Origin: Micromussa lordhowensis
Taxonomy: Eukaryota; Cnidaria; Anthozoa; Scleractinia; Lobophylliidae
Direction of reading: 5' to 3'
Length of the DNA stretch: 64,000 bases
NCBI GenBank assembly: GCA_964020085.1
Contig: OZ026606.1
Span: forward strand, 11,230,797 to 11,294,796
A model generated the notes under the pieces. The model saw only the letters and a program-made list of their open reading frames with translations, did no database searches and had not been told where the DNA came from. The position numbers and the translations under genes were made by a program. Shown here piece by piece: positions 35,101-41,800 of the stretch. Position 1 is the stretch's first letter. The number at the start of each line of letters is the position of its first letter.

Positions 35101-38100
35101 GTAGTTGTGGCTGCTACGCTCTGGGGCCACAGATGGGCCACAAAACGTGTGGAGTTCCGTTCGGATAATATGGCGGTAGTCAGCGTTCTACGCTCAGGCA
35201 CCTCAAAGGATCCAAACATGATGGTCCTTCTTCGCTACTTATCCCTTGTAGCAGCCCGCAATTCTTTTGCCTTCACCGCATGTTATACACCTGGGCGGGA
35301 TAATTCTACTGCTGATGCCTTATCTCGTTTTGACTTCCAGCGCTTCCATCGTCTAGCACCACATGCAGCTCATATGGCAACACCAATACCACCATCTCTA
35401 CTGGCGCAGCTTCCCGTGACTTGACTGAAAAGTGCCAATTCTATTTAACTAATGGCCTTGCTCCTTCGACTCGTCAAGTTTATGGCTCAGCTCAACACCA
35501 GTTCCTAAACTTTTGCAGTCAGGATATTCCTTCTGATCTTGGTCACCCCCTCCTGCCGGCCAGCGAACAAACTTTGATGCGCTTCTGTGCCCACCTGGCA
35601 GATCGCCTTCATCATTCTTCGATTAAAGTTTATCTATCGGCGGTTCGTTCCTTGCACATTGACTATGGCTATCCAGACCCACTCTCCAACTGTCTTCAAC
35701 TTCAGCGTCTTTTAAGAGGGATTAAACGACACCAGGGTTTAAATCTCCCTCAGCGCCAGCCTGTGACTGCAGACCTCATGGGTGTTTTACACCAATCATT
35801 GGATTTGTCTAACCCGGACAATGTCATGCTGTGGGCGGCCTGTTGCCTTGGCTTCTTTGGGTTCCTTCGAGCCGGGGAATTCACAACGAACAGTTCTTTC
35901 GATCCCTCGGTGGATTTGACTCCAGCTGATCTTCAAGTCGATTCCTCAACGAATCCGCAAAGTTTTAGAGTTTTCATTAAATGTGCTAAGACTGATCCTT
36001 TTCGGCGTGGCTGTTTTATTTTCCTTGGTCGTGGCACTGCACCTCTCTGTCCTGTTTCCGCATTGACAAGCTACCTTCATCTTCGTGGTCCAGGTATTGG
36101 GCCTCTCTTCATTTTCCAGGATGGCCGTCCTCTGTCAAGGGCCCTTCTATCTTCCTTTCTGCAAACCACCTTGCAGGCAGCTGGCATTCCTGGAAAGTTC
36201 TCAGGTCACAGCTTTAGAATTGGCGCTGCTACTACGGCCGCCCAGAGAGGCGTTCCTGACCACCTCATCAAGACCTTGGGTCGCTGGTCAAGTGAAGCTT
36301 ATCTTTTGTATGTGCGCACACCGGTGGACACCATCCTCTCGGTAGCTGGTAGAATATCCTAACAGGTATGATTCTTACTTTAACTAACTGCTGTCAGTTG
36401 CTGGGTGCCTCCGGACTTGGGCGTCGTTTTTTCTGGGGCTCTGGCGTTGCTCAGCCATGAGCCCCATTCTCTCCAAGCTGGCTGCCGCCTTGCTCGGAGG
36501 TCCTTCGGCATGGCGAGGGGGCTCATGGCTGGCTTGCCAGGATTTGCCAGCCATGGGAGCAGTCTTCATCTAGGAGCTGGAGCTGCCAATAGTGGAAGCT
36601 CCTGGATGTCTCGGGCACCCAACCTCCATTTTAGCGATGCAGTTGTTAAATGCAGTTAAATGTTATTTAACGGAGTTAACAACAAAGAGCGCTTGCATTC
36701 CCCTGGTGGTCTGCGGTGTTGACACATATGCGCATGTGTCAGAATTCCACGTGCTTGTGGATTGTAGCGTGGCGTAGTGTGGCGTAGCGTGGCATAGATA
36801 CAGGAGGCATTTTCTAGCGATTTTTGCAGTGGCAGCTCATCGCCCAGGCAGTTCTCCCCCCACCCCTGTCCCTCCCTCTTTCCACTGTTTCAACAGTGTG
36901 ACGGGTGCCTGTCCCTGTTGCTGCAAGGGGGCTCATGGCTGGCTTGCCAGGATTTGCCAGCCATGGGAGCAGTCTTCATCTAGGAGCTGGCTGCCAATAG
37001 TGGAAGCTCCTGGATGTCTCGGGCACCCAACCTCCATTTTAGCGATGCAGTTGTTAATGACATGAAGCTCTATGTATCACTTTGTTCCAAGTCACGCAAC
37101 CACGGTAGTGAAGTATTGGCGGAATGTCGGTCGCCTATCGATCGACATGTCAGCCGACAAGTGGACAACCACTCTCGGTCGACATATCGATGATCATGCT
37201 TCACTTTCATCTATAACCGCAGTTCAAATATATGAATTATTTCATATATACTTCACATCATATCGGTCGAGTGTCGGTCGACATATCGACCGATACATCA
37301 GTGGATACGTCGACCGACATATATCGGTCGACATATCGGTCAACTCTCGACCGATATGTCGACCGACACTCGACCGATATGTCGACCGATATATCGGTCG
37401 AGAGTCGGTCGATATGTCGACCGATATATCGGTCGAGGGGTGCACAAAATACACATGATCCCAAAATGATCCTTTGTGAACATGCAATTGCTTTAAAAAT
37501 AATAAACTGATGAGATTCAGAGAAAAATGGGCAACACTGTGCAAAATGAGCCGTCCCAAATATGGTCAAATATCTTTGATTTGGAAGATGTGCCACTTTT
37601 GCTTTTCTCTTTTTTGGTCCTAAATATCAAATGATCTTCAGAATTATTCGGCATATTTTCAAAGCAAACATAGAATACCCTCAAGAAAGTTTTAATCACA
37701 CTTCCCATTGGAAATCTGTGAAAAAACGTCTGACTGCCGACATTTACTATATTTTCGACTGCTCTAGGCTGCCTGATTTACAGTCACTGTGTCCCCACAA
37801 AACTTCCCCAGGAAGCTTCTGGACCACAAACCATTTGGAAACCTTAGATCTGAAGAAAGAGGTTCCCCGCTGAGAGCTGCATGCGCCTACAGTTCAAATC
37901 AACTGTTACAACAGCAGATAAGACAATCACGGGAGATCGCTGAACTTGAATCCGCTGTAAAGATTTTTCAGCTGGAGATAATTTACTTTACGTACACGTG
38001 TTGTGAATGTGAAAGGTTTCACAGTATACAAGACACTTTGTCACAATGTAAAAACAAGTCAATTTTCAGATGTAGCAGATGCGACAGCTGGAATTCGAAC

Positions 38101-38278
38101 ATGACATTCACTCGTACATGTATTACTTACCCAATTCACTCTCGTAGTTCCACGTCTCGTGGCTGTCGTCATTTTCCTCTCTGCGTCTCTTTGGACTCGG
38201 TGTTCTTGGATTCACCAGGGACTGAATATCCGACGGAGTGGTGGTAGCTACTTTTCGCTTTCGACTGTCCTTGTTCAT
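8178..38278 (-). CDS. SAMHD1: SAMHD1-like dNTP triphosphohydrolase, 17-exon gene
   Basis: I joined exons by splice sites and phase (minus strand): 38131-38278, 28557-28600, 27744-27846, 26301-26358, 25796-25911, 24961-25031, 23185-23334, 21599-21646, 20839-20936, 20526-20684, 19015-19071, 18050-18158, 11641-11724, 10540-10623, 10165-10269, 8952-9043, 8178-8256. Every junction keeps frame, giving 534 aa with no internal stop. SAMHD1 cleaves dNTPs to nucleoside and triphosphate. The HD-domain metal set is present: R112/H115 in SHNRFEH, H154-D155 in GLCHDLG, H181 in WKHED and D258 in GIDVDKFDY. Exon 1 encodes basic clusters (RKRKV, KRRRE), like the nuclear signal of vertebrate SAMHD1, and an SPKR CDK-type site. 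No SAM-domain exon was found, and the protein ends soon after RWCQ, without the long C-terminal tail of human SAMHD1. Exon 1 is the least certain; an alternative start ATG lies at 28791. The introns are full of transposons. Confidence 0.9.
9279..9430. mobile_element. Foldback MITE in SAMHD1 last-but-one region
   Basis: Imperfect arms of about 48 bp (gatatatcaaacactcgag on the left, ctcgtgtctgatatattcc on the right) surround a short centre. It lies in the intron between exons 8952-9043 and 10165-10269. Confidence 0.7.
10826..11198. mobile_element. MITE with gggagtttacga ends, SAMHD1 intron
   Basis: The left end agggagtttacgaaaacc and the right end gtttcgtaaactccct are inverted repeats. The interior is GC-richer than the flanks and has no coding capacity. 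It lies between exons 10540-10623 and 11641-11724. Confidence 0.65.
12628..13644 (-). CDS. Tyrosine recombinase of YR retrotransposon 1
   Basis: An intact frame of 338 aa. The C-terminal catalytic region shows [10 protein letters not shown] (the H-x-x-R box), GRWSSDCYQ and then LYIRTP, matching the R-H-R-Y signature of phage-type integrases used by DIRS-order elements. This enzyme inserts a circular DNA intermediate and, as a rule, makes no target duplication. Its start overlaps the end of the pol frame by 34 bp. Confidence 0.88.
   Translation of the reverse strand: MHHPAFANDPLRDEVFNYAHWGLAWTTQRTYSSGEKSFITFCLMNRLVSDTGDILPASEGTLIYFASHLARTVRHSTIKLYLAAVRNLHISCGHGDPLMGKLLLKKVLRGILRFQGQRRILRRPVTPGILLAIRPILEAWLGQRDFPMIWAAFTLAFYGFLRCSEFTYPGVNSFRPQFDLGTDCVSFYPSLVCPQHIVVTLRSSKTDFSRQGRSVVIAKAPGTVCAVSAMQQFFLTTHPSSGPLFSFRSGRLLTRSAVICLLRDAARCAGLPYRSLKGHSFRIGAASTAAAAGLPDWLIKVLGRWSSDCYQLYIRTPQQVLLSAAPRMASVSSPDSFV
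13611..15497 (-). pseudogene. Reverse transcriptase-RNase H of YR retrotransposon 1, one in-frame stop
   Basis: Two stretches in the same frame, 14358-15497 and 13611-14297, are separated only by one TAG at 14358-14360; the frame is open on both sides. Reverse transcriptase motifs include [19 protein letters not shown] and ILDDFLV (the catalytic Asp pair). RNase H motifs after the stop are [14 protein letters not shown] and LWCDNESVV, ending with DALSRF. The stop falls between RT and RNase H. The upstream end overlaps the gag-like frame by about 270 bp in a different frame. Confidence 0.85.
15229..16527 (-). pseudogene. Gag-like protein of YR retrotransposon 1, one in-frame stop
   Basis: Two stretches in one frame, 15829-16527 (from ATG at 16527) and 15229-15822, are interrupted by a single TAG at 15829-15831. 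The N-terminus is basic and Ser/Thr-rich with a SAP-like segment ([18 protein letters not shown]). The centre carries the WLDAYTTYM ... [10 protein letters not shown] pattern shared with the gag of retrotransposon 2. The C-terminus has cysteine knuckles ([28 protein letters not shown]) typical of nucleocapsids. Confidence 0.8.
17125..17290 (-). mobile_element. SINE fragment, tRNA-derived family
   Basis: It shares the cgcagggttatccccaacatta and acccattcatacacctgggt blocks with the fuller copies at 22853-23138 and 40565-40856. It is truncated and diverged, and lies next to the older inverted-repeat element in a SAMHD1 intron. Confidence 0.6.
17328..17508. mobile_element. pogo/Tigger-like MITE with TA duplication
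   Basis: The ends ctgtggaatcccgatttctc and the reverse complement of aatcgggattccactg are 25-bp inverted repeats with about two mismatches, flanked by TA on each side. TA target duplications and CAGTGGAA-type ends fit the Tc1/mariner-pogo class. At 181 bp it has no transposase. Confidence 0.75.
18457..18668 (-). mobile_element. SINE, 5'-truncated
   Basis: It matches the body of the SINE family (ccctggatgggatgctagcc, tacccatttatacacctt) but lacks the tRNA-like head. It lies in a SAMHD1 intron next to exon 18050-18158. Confidence 0.7.
19845..20045 (-). pseudogene. Harbinger/HARBI1-like transposase fragment
   Basis: One frame reads [19 protein letters not shown] then [14 protein letters not shown]. 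After a +1/-1 shift the next frame continues with [18 protein letters not shown]. This leucine/acid pattern matches the N-terminal part of animal HARBI1-like nucleases (FDLDSM..EC..FRF...D...L...L.IP). The catalytic region is absent. It is a decayed fragment in the SAMHD1 intron between exons 19015-19071 and 20526-20684. Homology is from memory of the pattern only. Confidence 0.45.
22034..22420 (+). mobile_element. LINE 3' end: RT C-terminal tail plus UTR and TTG tail
   Basis: A 35-codon frame reads [19 protein letters not shown] then [13 protein letters not shown] and a stop at about 22143. The G-x-K-V-W-N-S motif near a stop codon is typical of the last residues of non-LTR reverse transcriptases in cnidarians. 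A 3' UTR follows with a GT run, an aataaa and a gttgttgttg tail at 22390-22420. The element is heavily 5'-truncated, antisense to SAMHD1 and intronic. Confidence 0.65.
22853..23138 (-). mobile_element. Full-length tRNA-derived SINE
   Basis: Read on the minus strand, it begins with a tRNA-like head (ggttagtgcgcttgactcc, then ggtccacgttcgagccc as box B) and continues into the conserved body (gtgcacaaaaaggtaccagc, ccctgtggtggactagtatc). It lies in the SAMHD1 intron beside exon 23185-23334. Confidence 0.75.
26518..26760. mobile_element. MITE, family copy 2
   Basis: It starts gggccgggttgttcaaagcc and shares the aacccaggattagcgagaat block with the copy at 4852-5076. The right end (ttaatcctgggtta, aaccagcccc) is more decayed. 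It is intronic in SAMHD1. Confidence 0.8.
26899..27720. mobile_element. Inverted-repeat element with AAACTGGTT sub-repeats
   Basis: The ends atgttgtggtttgatttttt and the reverse complement of aaaattgaaccacaacat are inverted. Inside each end is a cluster of short aaactggtt / aaccagttt repeats, also inverted. About 820 bp with no ORF. The right end lies 24 bp from SAMHD1 exon 27744-27846. Confidence 0.65.
27186..27250 (-). other. tRNA-like segment (pol III box A and B)
   Basis: On the minus strand, tggtcaagtggtaatgac resembles box A and gcggttcaaatcccgg matches a box B / T-loop. It does not fold into a convincing full tRNA by eye, so it is more likely a SINE head or tRNA pseudogene carried inside the larger element. 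Confidence 0.5.
28832..29227. mobile_element. MITE with cccggggg...gtactccc ends
   Basis: The ends tcccgggggagaggtactcc and gggagtacccccctggga are imperfect inverted repeats. About 395 bp. Its small ORFs on both strands are by-products. It lies in SAMHD1 intron 1. Confidence 0.65.
29235..30105. mobile_element. DNA transposon relic with 6-bp target duplication
   Basis: The ends cagggttggacattagcg and the reverse complement of cttaagtgtccaaccctg-like sequence (aagtgtccaaccctg) are inverted. They are flanked on both sides by aaagtt (29229-29234 and 30106-30111). The interior repeats ggcgagtg motifs near both ends. No transposase frame is visible, so it is non-autonomous. The class is uncertain; cagggtt-type ends are seen in hAT-like elements, which usually make 8-bp duplications. 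Confidence 0.65.
30474..30755. repeat. Array of self-complementary 12-bp units, left copy
   Basis: Degenerate tandem repeats of tatcggtcgaca-like units, in which each unit nearly equals its own reverse complement; cgatcg and ggtcga variants alternate. The 12-bp period has no stop in several frames, so spurious Ser-Thr-Asp-Ile ORFs appear on both strands. The outer edge (catgtgtattttgcgcaccc at 30455-30480) matches, in inverted orientation, the outer edge of the array at 37108-37438. Confidence 0.85.
30770..32165. other. SAMHD1 intron 1 spacer
   Basis: No exon is supported. 31400-31610 contains short duplicated blocks (cgattaagtgcaattaacga twice, gattgggctc twice) and 31780-31870 a degenerate ccccaaacata-like repeat. 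I looked for a SAM-domain exon on the minus strand here and did not find one. Confidence 0.5.
32166..32320 (+). repeat. A1 split direct repeat
   Basis: 155 bp beginning aaatgcagttaaatgttatt and ending ggcatagataca. It is identical by eye to A2 and contains the hairpin cacatatgcgcatgtg. Confidence 0.92.
32450..33607 (+). CDS. Gag-like protein of YR retrotransposon 2
   Basis: An intact frame ending TGA at 33605-33607. I prefer the ATG at 32450 because it sits in a strong context (gccgccgccatg); the frame is open upstream (ATG at 32405). The N-terminus is Ser/Thr-rich, the middle carries [11 protein letters not shown] ... [10 protein letters not shown] as in retrotransposon 1, and the C-terminus has a Cys/His cluster ([18 protein letters not shown], then [13 protein letters not shown]) before a basic tail. 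It overlaps the pol frame by 56 bp. Confidence 0.85.
   Translation: MLDSSATSSAGSSSSVASSVVSSAPVTTSPSFVMTAQDLSQAFSRALGDSLPQILAAVQNQTSQLTASNVTTSGIMTSSTCSSSFHINSSSGFAAGLSSGNIVVPSFVSTYCTLGNSSLSHPSLFGSRGVSSGALPATSQFFSPAFSTPTLAHSVASLLHKPFVVGPGYSPIPEKLVTKIKAGQFVDLADLLPKNVKAQDSEPQTYLDGKLLVSTKKRVREITDVVTWVEAFTVYMWIFCCTHPSRWQDMTQYKLLILQTARQFSGKAWLHYDSAFRKDAAASGLTDWSHMNSDLYNFHTRLPQQQFQPPTTSSLPSRPITSSSIFCRSWNNGSCAWPYGQCRYRHRCEKCEGEHPSVNCPFRTSASHAQPSRSSTPPRSKRQRR
33552..35424 (+). pseudogene. Reverse transcriptase-RNase H of YR retrotransposon 2, broken at the active site
   Basis: The first frame, 33552-34550, carries the RT motifs [10 protein letters not shown] and [10 protein letters not shown] but loses homology just after HYLD at about 34508. 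A second frame (34510-35424) resumes shortly beyond. A small deletion has removed the second catalytic Asp region and shifted the frame, so this copy cannot encode an active polymerase. The second frame contains RNase H motifs ([28 protein letters not shown]) and looks intact. Confidence 0.88.
35421..36362 (+). CDS. Tyrosine recombinase of YR retrotransposon 2
   Basis: An intact frame of 313 aa that overlaps the RNase H stop by 4 bp. The catalytic C-terminus reads [22 protein letters not shown] and VRTP, closely parallel to the recombinase of retrotransposon 1. No ATG lies at the very start of the frame (TTG at 35421), so it may be translated by re-initiation or as part of pol. Confidence 0.88.
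   Translation: MTEKCQFYLTNGLAPSTRQVYGSAQHQFLNFCSQDIPSDLGHPLLPASEQTLMRFCAHLADRLHHSSIKVYLSAVRSLHIDYGYPDPLSNCLQLQRLLRGIKRHQGLNLPQRQPVTADLMGVLHQSLDLSNPDNVMLWAACCLGFFGFLRAGEFTTNSSFDPSVDLTPADLQVDSSTNPQSFRVFIKCAKTDPFRRGCFIFLGRGTAPLCPVSALTSYLHLRGPGIGPLFIFQDGRPLSRALLSSFLQTTLQAAGIPGKFSGHSFRIGAATTAAQRGVPDHLIKTLGRWSSEAYLLYVRTPVDTILSVAGRIS
36516..36649 (+). repeat. B1 split direct repeat
   Basis: Begins agggggctcatggctggctt and ends gatgcagttgttaa, overlapping A2 by 2 bp. It differs from B2 by a 2-bp indel (agctggagctgcc against agctggctgcc). Confidence 0.9.
36648..36802 (+). repeat. A2 split direct repeat
   Basis: 155 bp, identical by eye to A1 at 32166-32320. Confidence 0.92.
36926..37057 (+). repeat. 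B2 split direct repeat, element end
   Basis: Second copy of B1. It ends gcagttgttaa at 37057, which I take as the right end of the retrotransposon. Confidence 0.9.
37108..37438. repeat. Array of self-complementary 12-bp units, right copy
   Basis: The same 12-bp unit family as 30474-30755 (gaccgatatgtcgac, tcggtcgagtgtcgg), interrupted by unrelated DNA around 37195-37257. It starts 50 bp beyond the end of the YR retrotransposon. Its outer edge (ggtcgaggggtgcacaaaat) is the inverted match of the outer edge of the left array. Confidence 0.85.
37439..38130. other. SAMHD1 intron 1, proximal part
   Basis: No exon is supported on the minus strand. A plus-strand frame at 37789-38247 runs over SAMHD1 exon 1 antisense, and its Cys-rich reading is not a known domain, so I leave it out. 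Confidence 0.5.
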
Positions 38279-38888
38279 TGGTAAGTTTAGTGACAACAAA
38301 TAAAGCTGTAAACAAACCTCGGCAGGTTATTTTAGAAGCGCGCCAAATGTTCGACCTGGACAATTCGAGGGACCTTTCCTTTGTTCTTTTACGAAGTATA
38401 TACCTCTTCCAGTCAAACCGCTGGGTAGTGGCCAAGAACAGGGAGAGGATCGGAGAAGATGAGAAAGGAAAGAGGGGATGGAGGGTGAAAACCTTATGCA
38501 GGATACACAGATGAATGAAATAGAAGTTCTTCCGTAAATTATTTTTTTGTAAGGAAATACAATAATTTCAATTGAGAACTCTTAAAATTTGGCACCGTCT
38601 TATTTGCAGTTGATTGAAGCTGGTCCGATCGACGAGGCCGCGGTCGCACTACGAACAGAGAAGAGTTGCGTTCATCTCCCCCCCTTATACATTGCATCAC
38701 CGCGTGAAGGACGCGTGTTGTGACGCGTGAAGTACATATTTGAGCCAATATTCGTCGATTGGTTCGATTGGTTGTTGAGTTGTTTGCTCAGAACTTCGGC
38801 ACGGCATTTCAAAAATCTTGAAAGAAGATTAGGACTCGATAGGACTTGACAGGCTGAAGGAACCGATAGTAATTTACAAGTTGTCAAA
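38279..38888. promoter_or_regulatory. Divergent promoter between SAMHD1 and SLC52A genes
   Basis: The start codons of two head-to-head genes are 610 bp apart. Three CCAAT boxes in mixed orientation sit together at 38745-38749, 38758-38762 and 38767-38771, about 120-145 bp before the transporter ATG. Just upstream are repeated acgcgtg motifs (38701-38730). CpG density is higher than in the surrounding DNA (ccgatcgacgaggccgcggtcg region, 38624-38646). No TATA box is obvious for either gene. A bidirectional CCAAT/CpG promoter is inferred. Confidence 0.5.
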
Positions 38889-41800
38889 ATGGCCTGGGAA
38901 AGCATAAAGAACCGCATCAAGAACACTTTTTCTGGCATTTCAATTGTCACGTACTTACTCGTTGTGATTTTCGGTACTGGTTCGTGGATCGCGATCAACG
39001 GACTGTGGGTCGAGTTACCCATAATAGTTCAAGAAATCCCTGAAAGTTGGTCTCTGCCATCTTACCTAACAGTTATAATTCAACTGGCCAACGTAGCGCC
39101 GTTGGTTTTTACTGTGGGAAATAAATTCTTCCCACGTGTAGTTCGCGAGATACCGGTCATTTACATCAGCGTTCTTGTCGGAATCGCCGCATGTGCACTT
39201 TTGGCGTTTTTCTGGAAAGAAACGAGCTTCATCCTCGGAGCCGAACGGAGCACTGCGCTTTTGGTTCTGTGTTTCTTTCTCGCCACGGTAGATTGTACCT
39301 CTTCTGTCGCGTTCCTACCATACATGGCAATCTTCCGAGCAGTGTACATGAGCCCATACTTCGCTGGTGAAGGATTAAGTGGTCTCTTGCCAAGTCTTGT
39401 AGCCTTAGCGCAGGGTGTAGGAGGGGGGTCGCATACCTCTTGTGTAAACCCCACTCAGACTCCTGGGAATACTACTAATCAAACCTCAGCGAATGCTACT
39501 GGCACAGGTAGCTGGGGACCTGGTCCAAAATTCTCTGCCGAAGTGTTCTTTTGGTTTCTGACTGGAATGATGGTAGCCTGTGGCTTGGCCTTCCTGGGGC
39601 TGAATCACCTGCCTGTGGCCAAACGACAGCAGGTAAAGTACAGTACATATGACCTGGATGCCAAAGGGATCCAGACACATGAGGACAGCATAGAACTTGG
39701 CTCTAATGAAGAGAAGAAAAGCAACCCTGATAAAGATGATGACACTGAAAATTTGTCCACCATCAGTATTATCATTCTTCTGGTGATTTTAGCCTTAGTC
39801 AGTGGCTTGAGTAATGGAGTCATTCCAGCTATCCAGTCATACGCCTGTATACCTTACAGCTATTACATTTATCATCTAACGCTCACGCTGTCAAACATTG
39901 CCAATCCAGTCACCTGCTTCGTGTTTCCATTTATCCGAACCAGGTCAACAGTGGTCATAGAAGTGCTGTGTTGTGTGTACTTTGGTTTGTGCACATACAT
40001 TATTGTTATAGCGTCGCAGAGCCCCAGTGTGCTGTTACGGTGTGAAGATTCGGGCGCTGCTTTGATTGTGAGTAGATTGTTTCACATTAAGTTATATTAA
40101 GGGACATTATTTGTGGTCCAGACATAAAGCATATTAGTATCACCCAACTAGTGGACTAATGCAAATGGCTGCATTTTAATTGGCTTCGCTACTCTAGGAC
40201 TATTAGCAATAGTCCTGGAGCGCCATTGAGTCTGACGCTTTCTTTTGTTTAAGTCCCAAATAAATGTTTCTTCAACTTACATTTGCTAACTTTCTTATTG
40301 CCATTTCTGTCTGACTAATTGGGTAATACTAAAACAATAACCTTCAAGGGCCACGGGTCAATAGCCCATTCAGCTTCGCCTCATGGGCTATTGACTTGTT
40401 GCCGAAAGGGCTACGGGTCTAATTGTTATAGTCTTAAATTGCCAGACAAAAAAGTAGCATGCGTACCATAATAATATTGCTTAAGGACCCAGGGTGCTAA
40501 TTTACTTTTGGTGGTGAGGGCACATGTATTTCTTTTTGAACATGCATGTGTACATCTGAATGTGTGGAGTTGCAGTGGCCTCGTGCTTAGTGCACTCGAC
40601 TCCATATCAAGCAGTCTGGGCTCAGGCCCACCAGGGACATTGTATTCTGTTTTTGGGCAAGACACTTTATTCGCACAGTGCTTCTCTCCACCCAGGTGTA
40701 CAAATGGGTACTGGTGAATTTAATGCTCACGATAACCCTATAATAGACTAGCATCCCATCCAGAGGGTACTAGAAATACTCCTAGTCACTTCATGCTATA
40801 GAAACGGAGATATAAGCTCTGGCCTGATGGGTCATTTGTCTCGTATGCAGACTTTTTACATCTGAATGTGGTAGAATACTTCAATGGAAAACAATACCGG
40901 TAGGTTTTTTATTCAAGGGCTCTAATAGTCATAATGTTCACTATTACAGATGAAGAAACAGACTAATTCGTTCACCTAATCAGCCACTTGTATGCCAGTG
41001 CCTTGAATGTTACTTTTGTTAAGGGGTGCTTATTGGAAAGAGGTACTAATTGCGACATTGGCACTCAATAACAAAATGCACTTAACAATGGGGAGTGCTT
41101 GTTAGAAAGGAGGCACTTATTGTAAAGAGGATGCTAAAAGGATTTGTTATGGTAACTTGCGGAATGTTCTAAAAATGTAAATTTATAATGATCAATCTGT
41201 TGCTTTGGAGAAAGGAGAGCTTAATTTTCTTGATAATTTGGTTTTATCAACCGAGTTGATAATGTGAATTGGCCACAGCACCATTGAATTGACTCAGCAC
41301 CACAGTTTTCTTTAGAAACTTACCCCCATAATTTTCTTAATTTGTTGAAGGGGATGTGGGCCATATTCTTCACTGTGGCTGGTTCTCTCCCCTTGAAAAA
41401 AAGAAATCAGTCACTACTTGTAGCATCAATAATTATACTTCATTTGTGTATGGTTGGGCTGACTTAATACTATATCTGTGGTATCATGGAATTTTTCTTA
41501 AGGTCAGCCTAACCTGTTTACCATACTTTCTTTAGTCTTAAGGCATAGAACGTGAGTAAAAAGTTTTGTATTTGGAATCACTCCCAGAAAAAAAAATTGT
41601 GGGCTATGTTGCGGTAAACATTGGTCACTTTGTGCGTAAAGGGTTACCTTGCTGGCCGGGTCCTCTACCTCTAGTGAAAGAAACAACAACAAGCCAGTGT
41701 AAGAAGGTTTGAAAGGGGTACAGTAAGATGCATTTTTGGTAGGGGGAGTGGATTGATTGGGAGAATAATTTTGAAGCACAAGGAAATGATGTTCTCGGTA

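Larger units (their letters stand above)
32166..37057 (+). mobile_element. Ngaro/PAT-type YR retrotransposon 2 with split direct repeats
   Basis: It has a complete A1-ORFs-B1-A2-B2 structure: A1 32166-32320, B1 36516-36649, A2 36648-36802, B2 36926-37057. A1 and A2 are 155 bp each and read as identical by eye; B1 and B2 differ by a 2-bp indel. Split direct repeats with gag, RT-RNase H and tyrosine recombinase, and no methyltransferase frame seen, fit Ngaro-like elements. The element is 4892 bp, antisense to SAMHD1 and inside its first intron. Identity of the repeats suggests a recent insertion, although pol is damaged. Confidence 0.88.

Noticed and set aside
37789..38247. Plus-strand 152-codon frame with several cysteines
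   Set aside because: It overlaps SAMHD1 exon 1 antisense, has no recognisable domain and no splice support.
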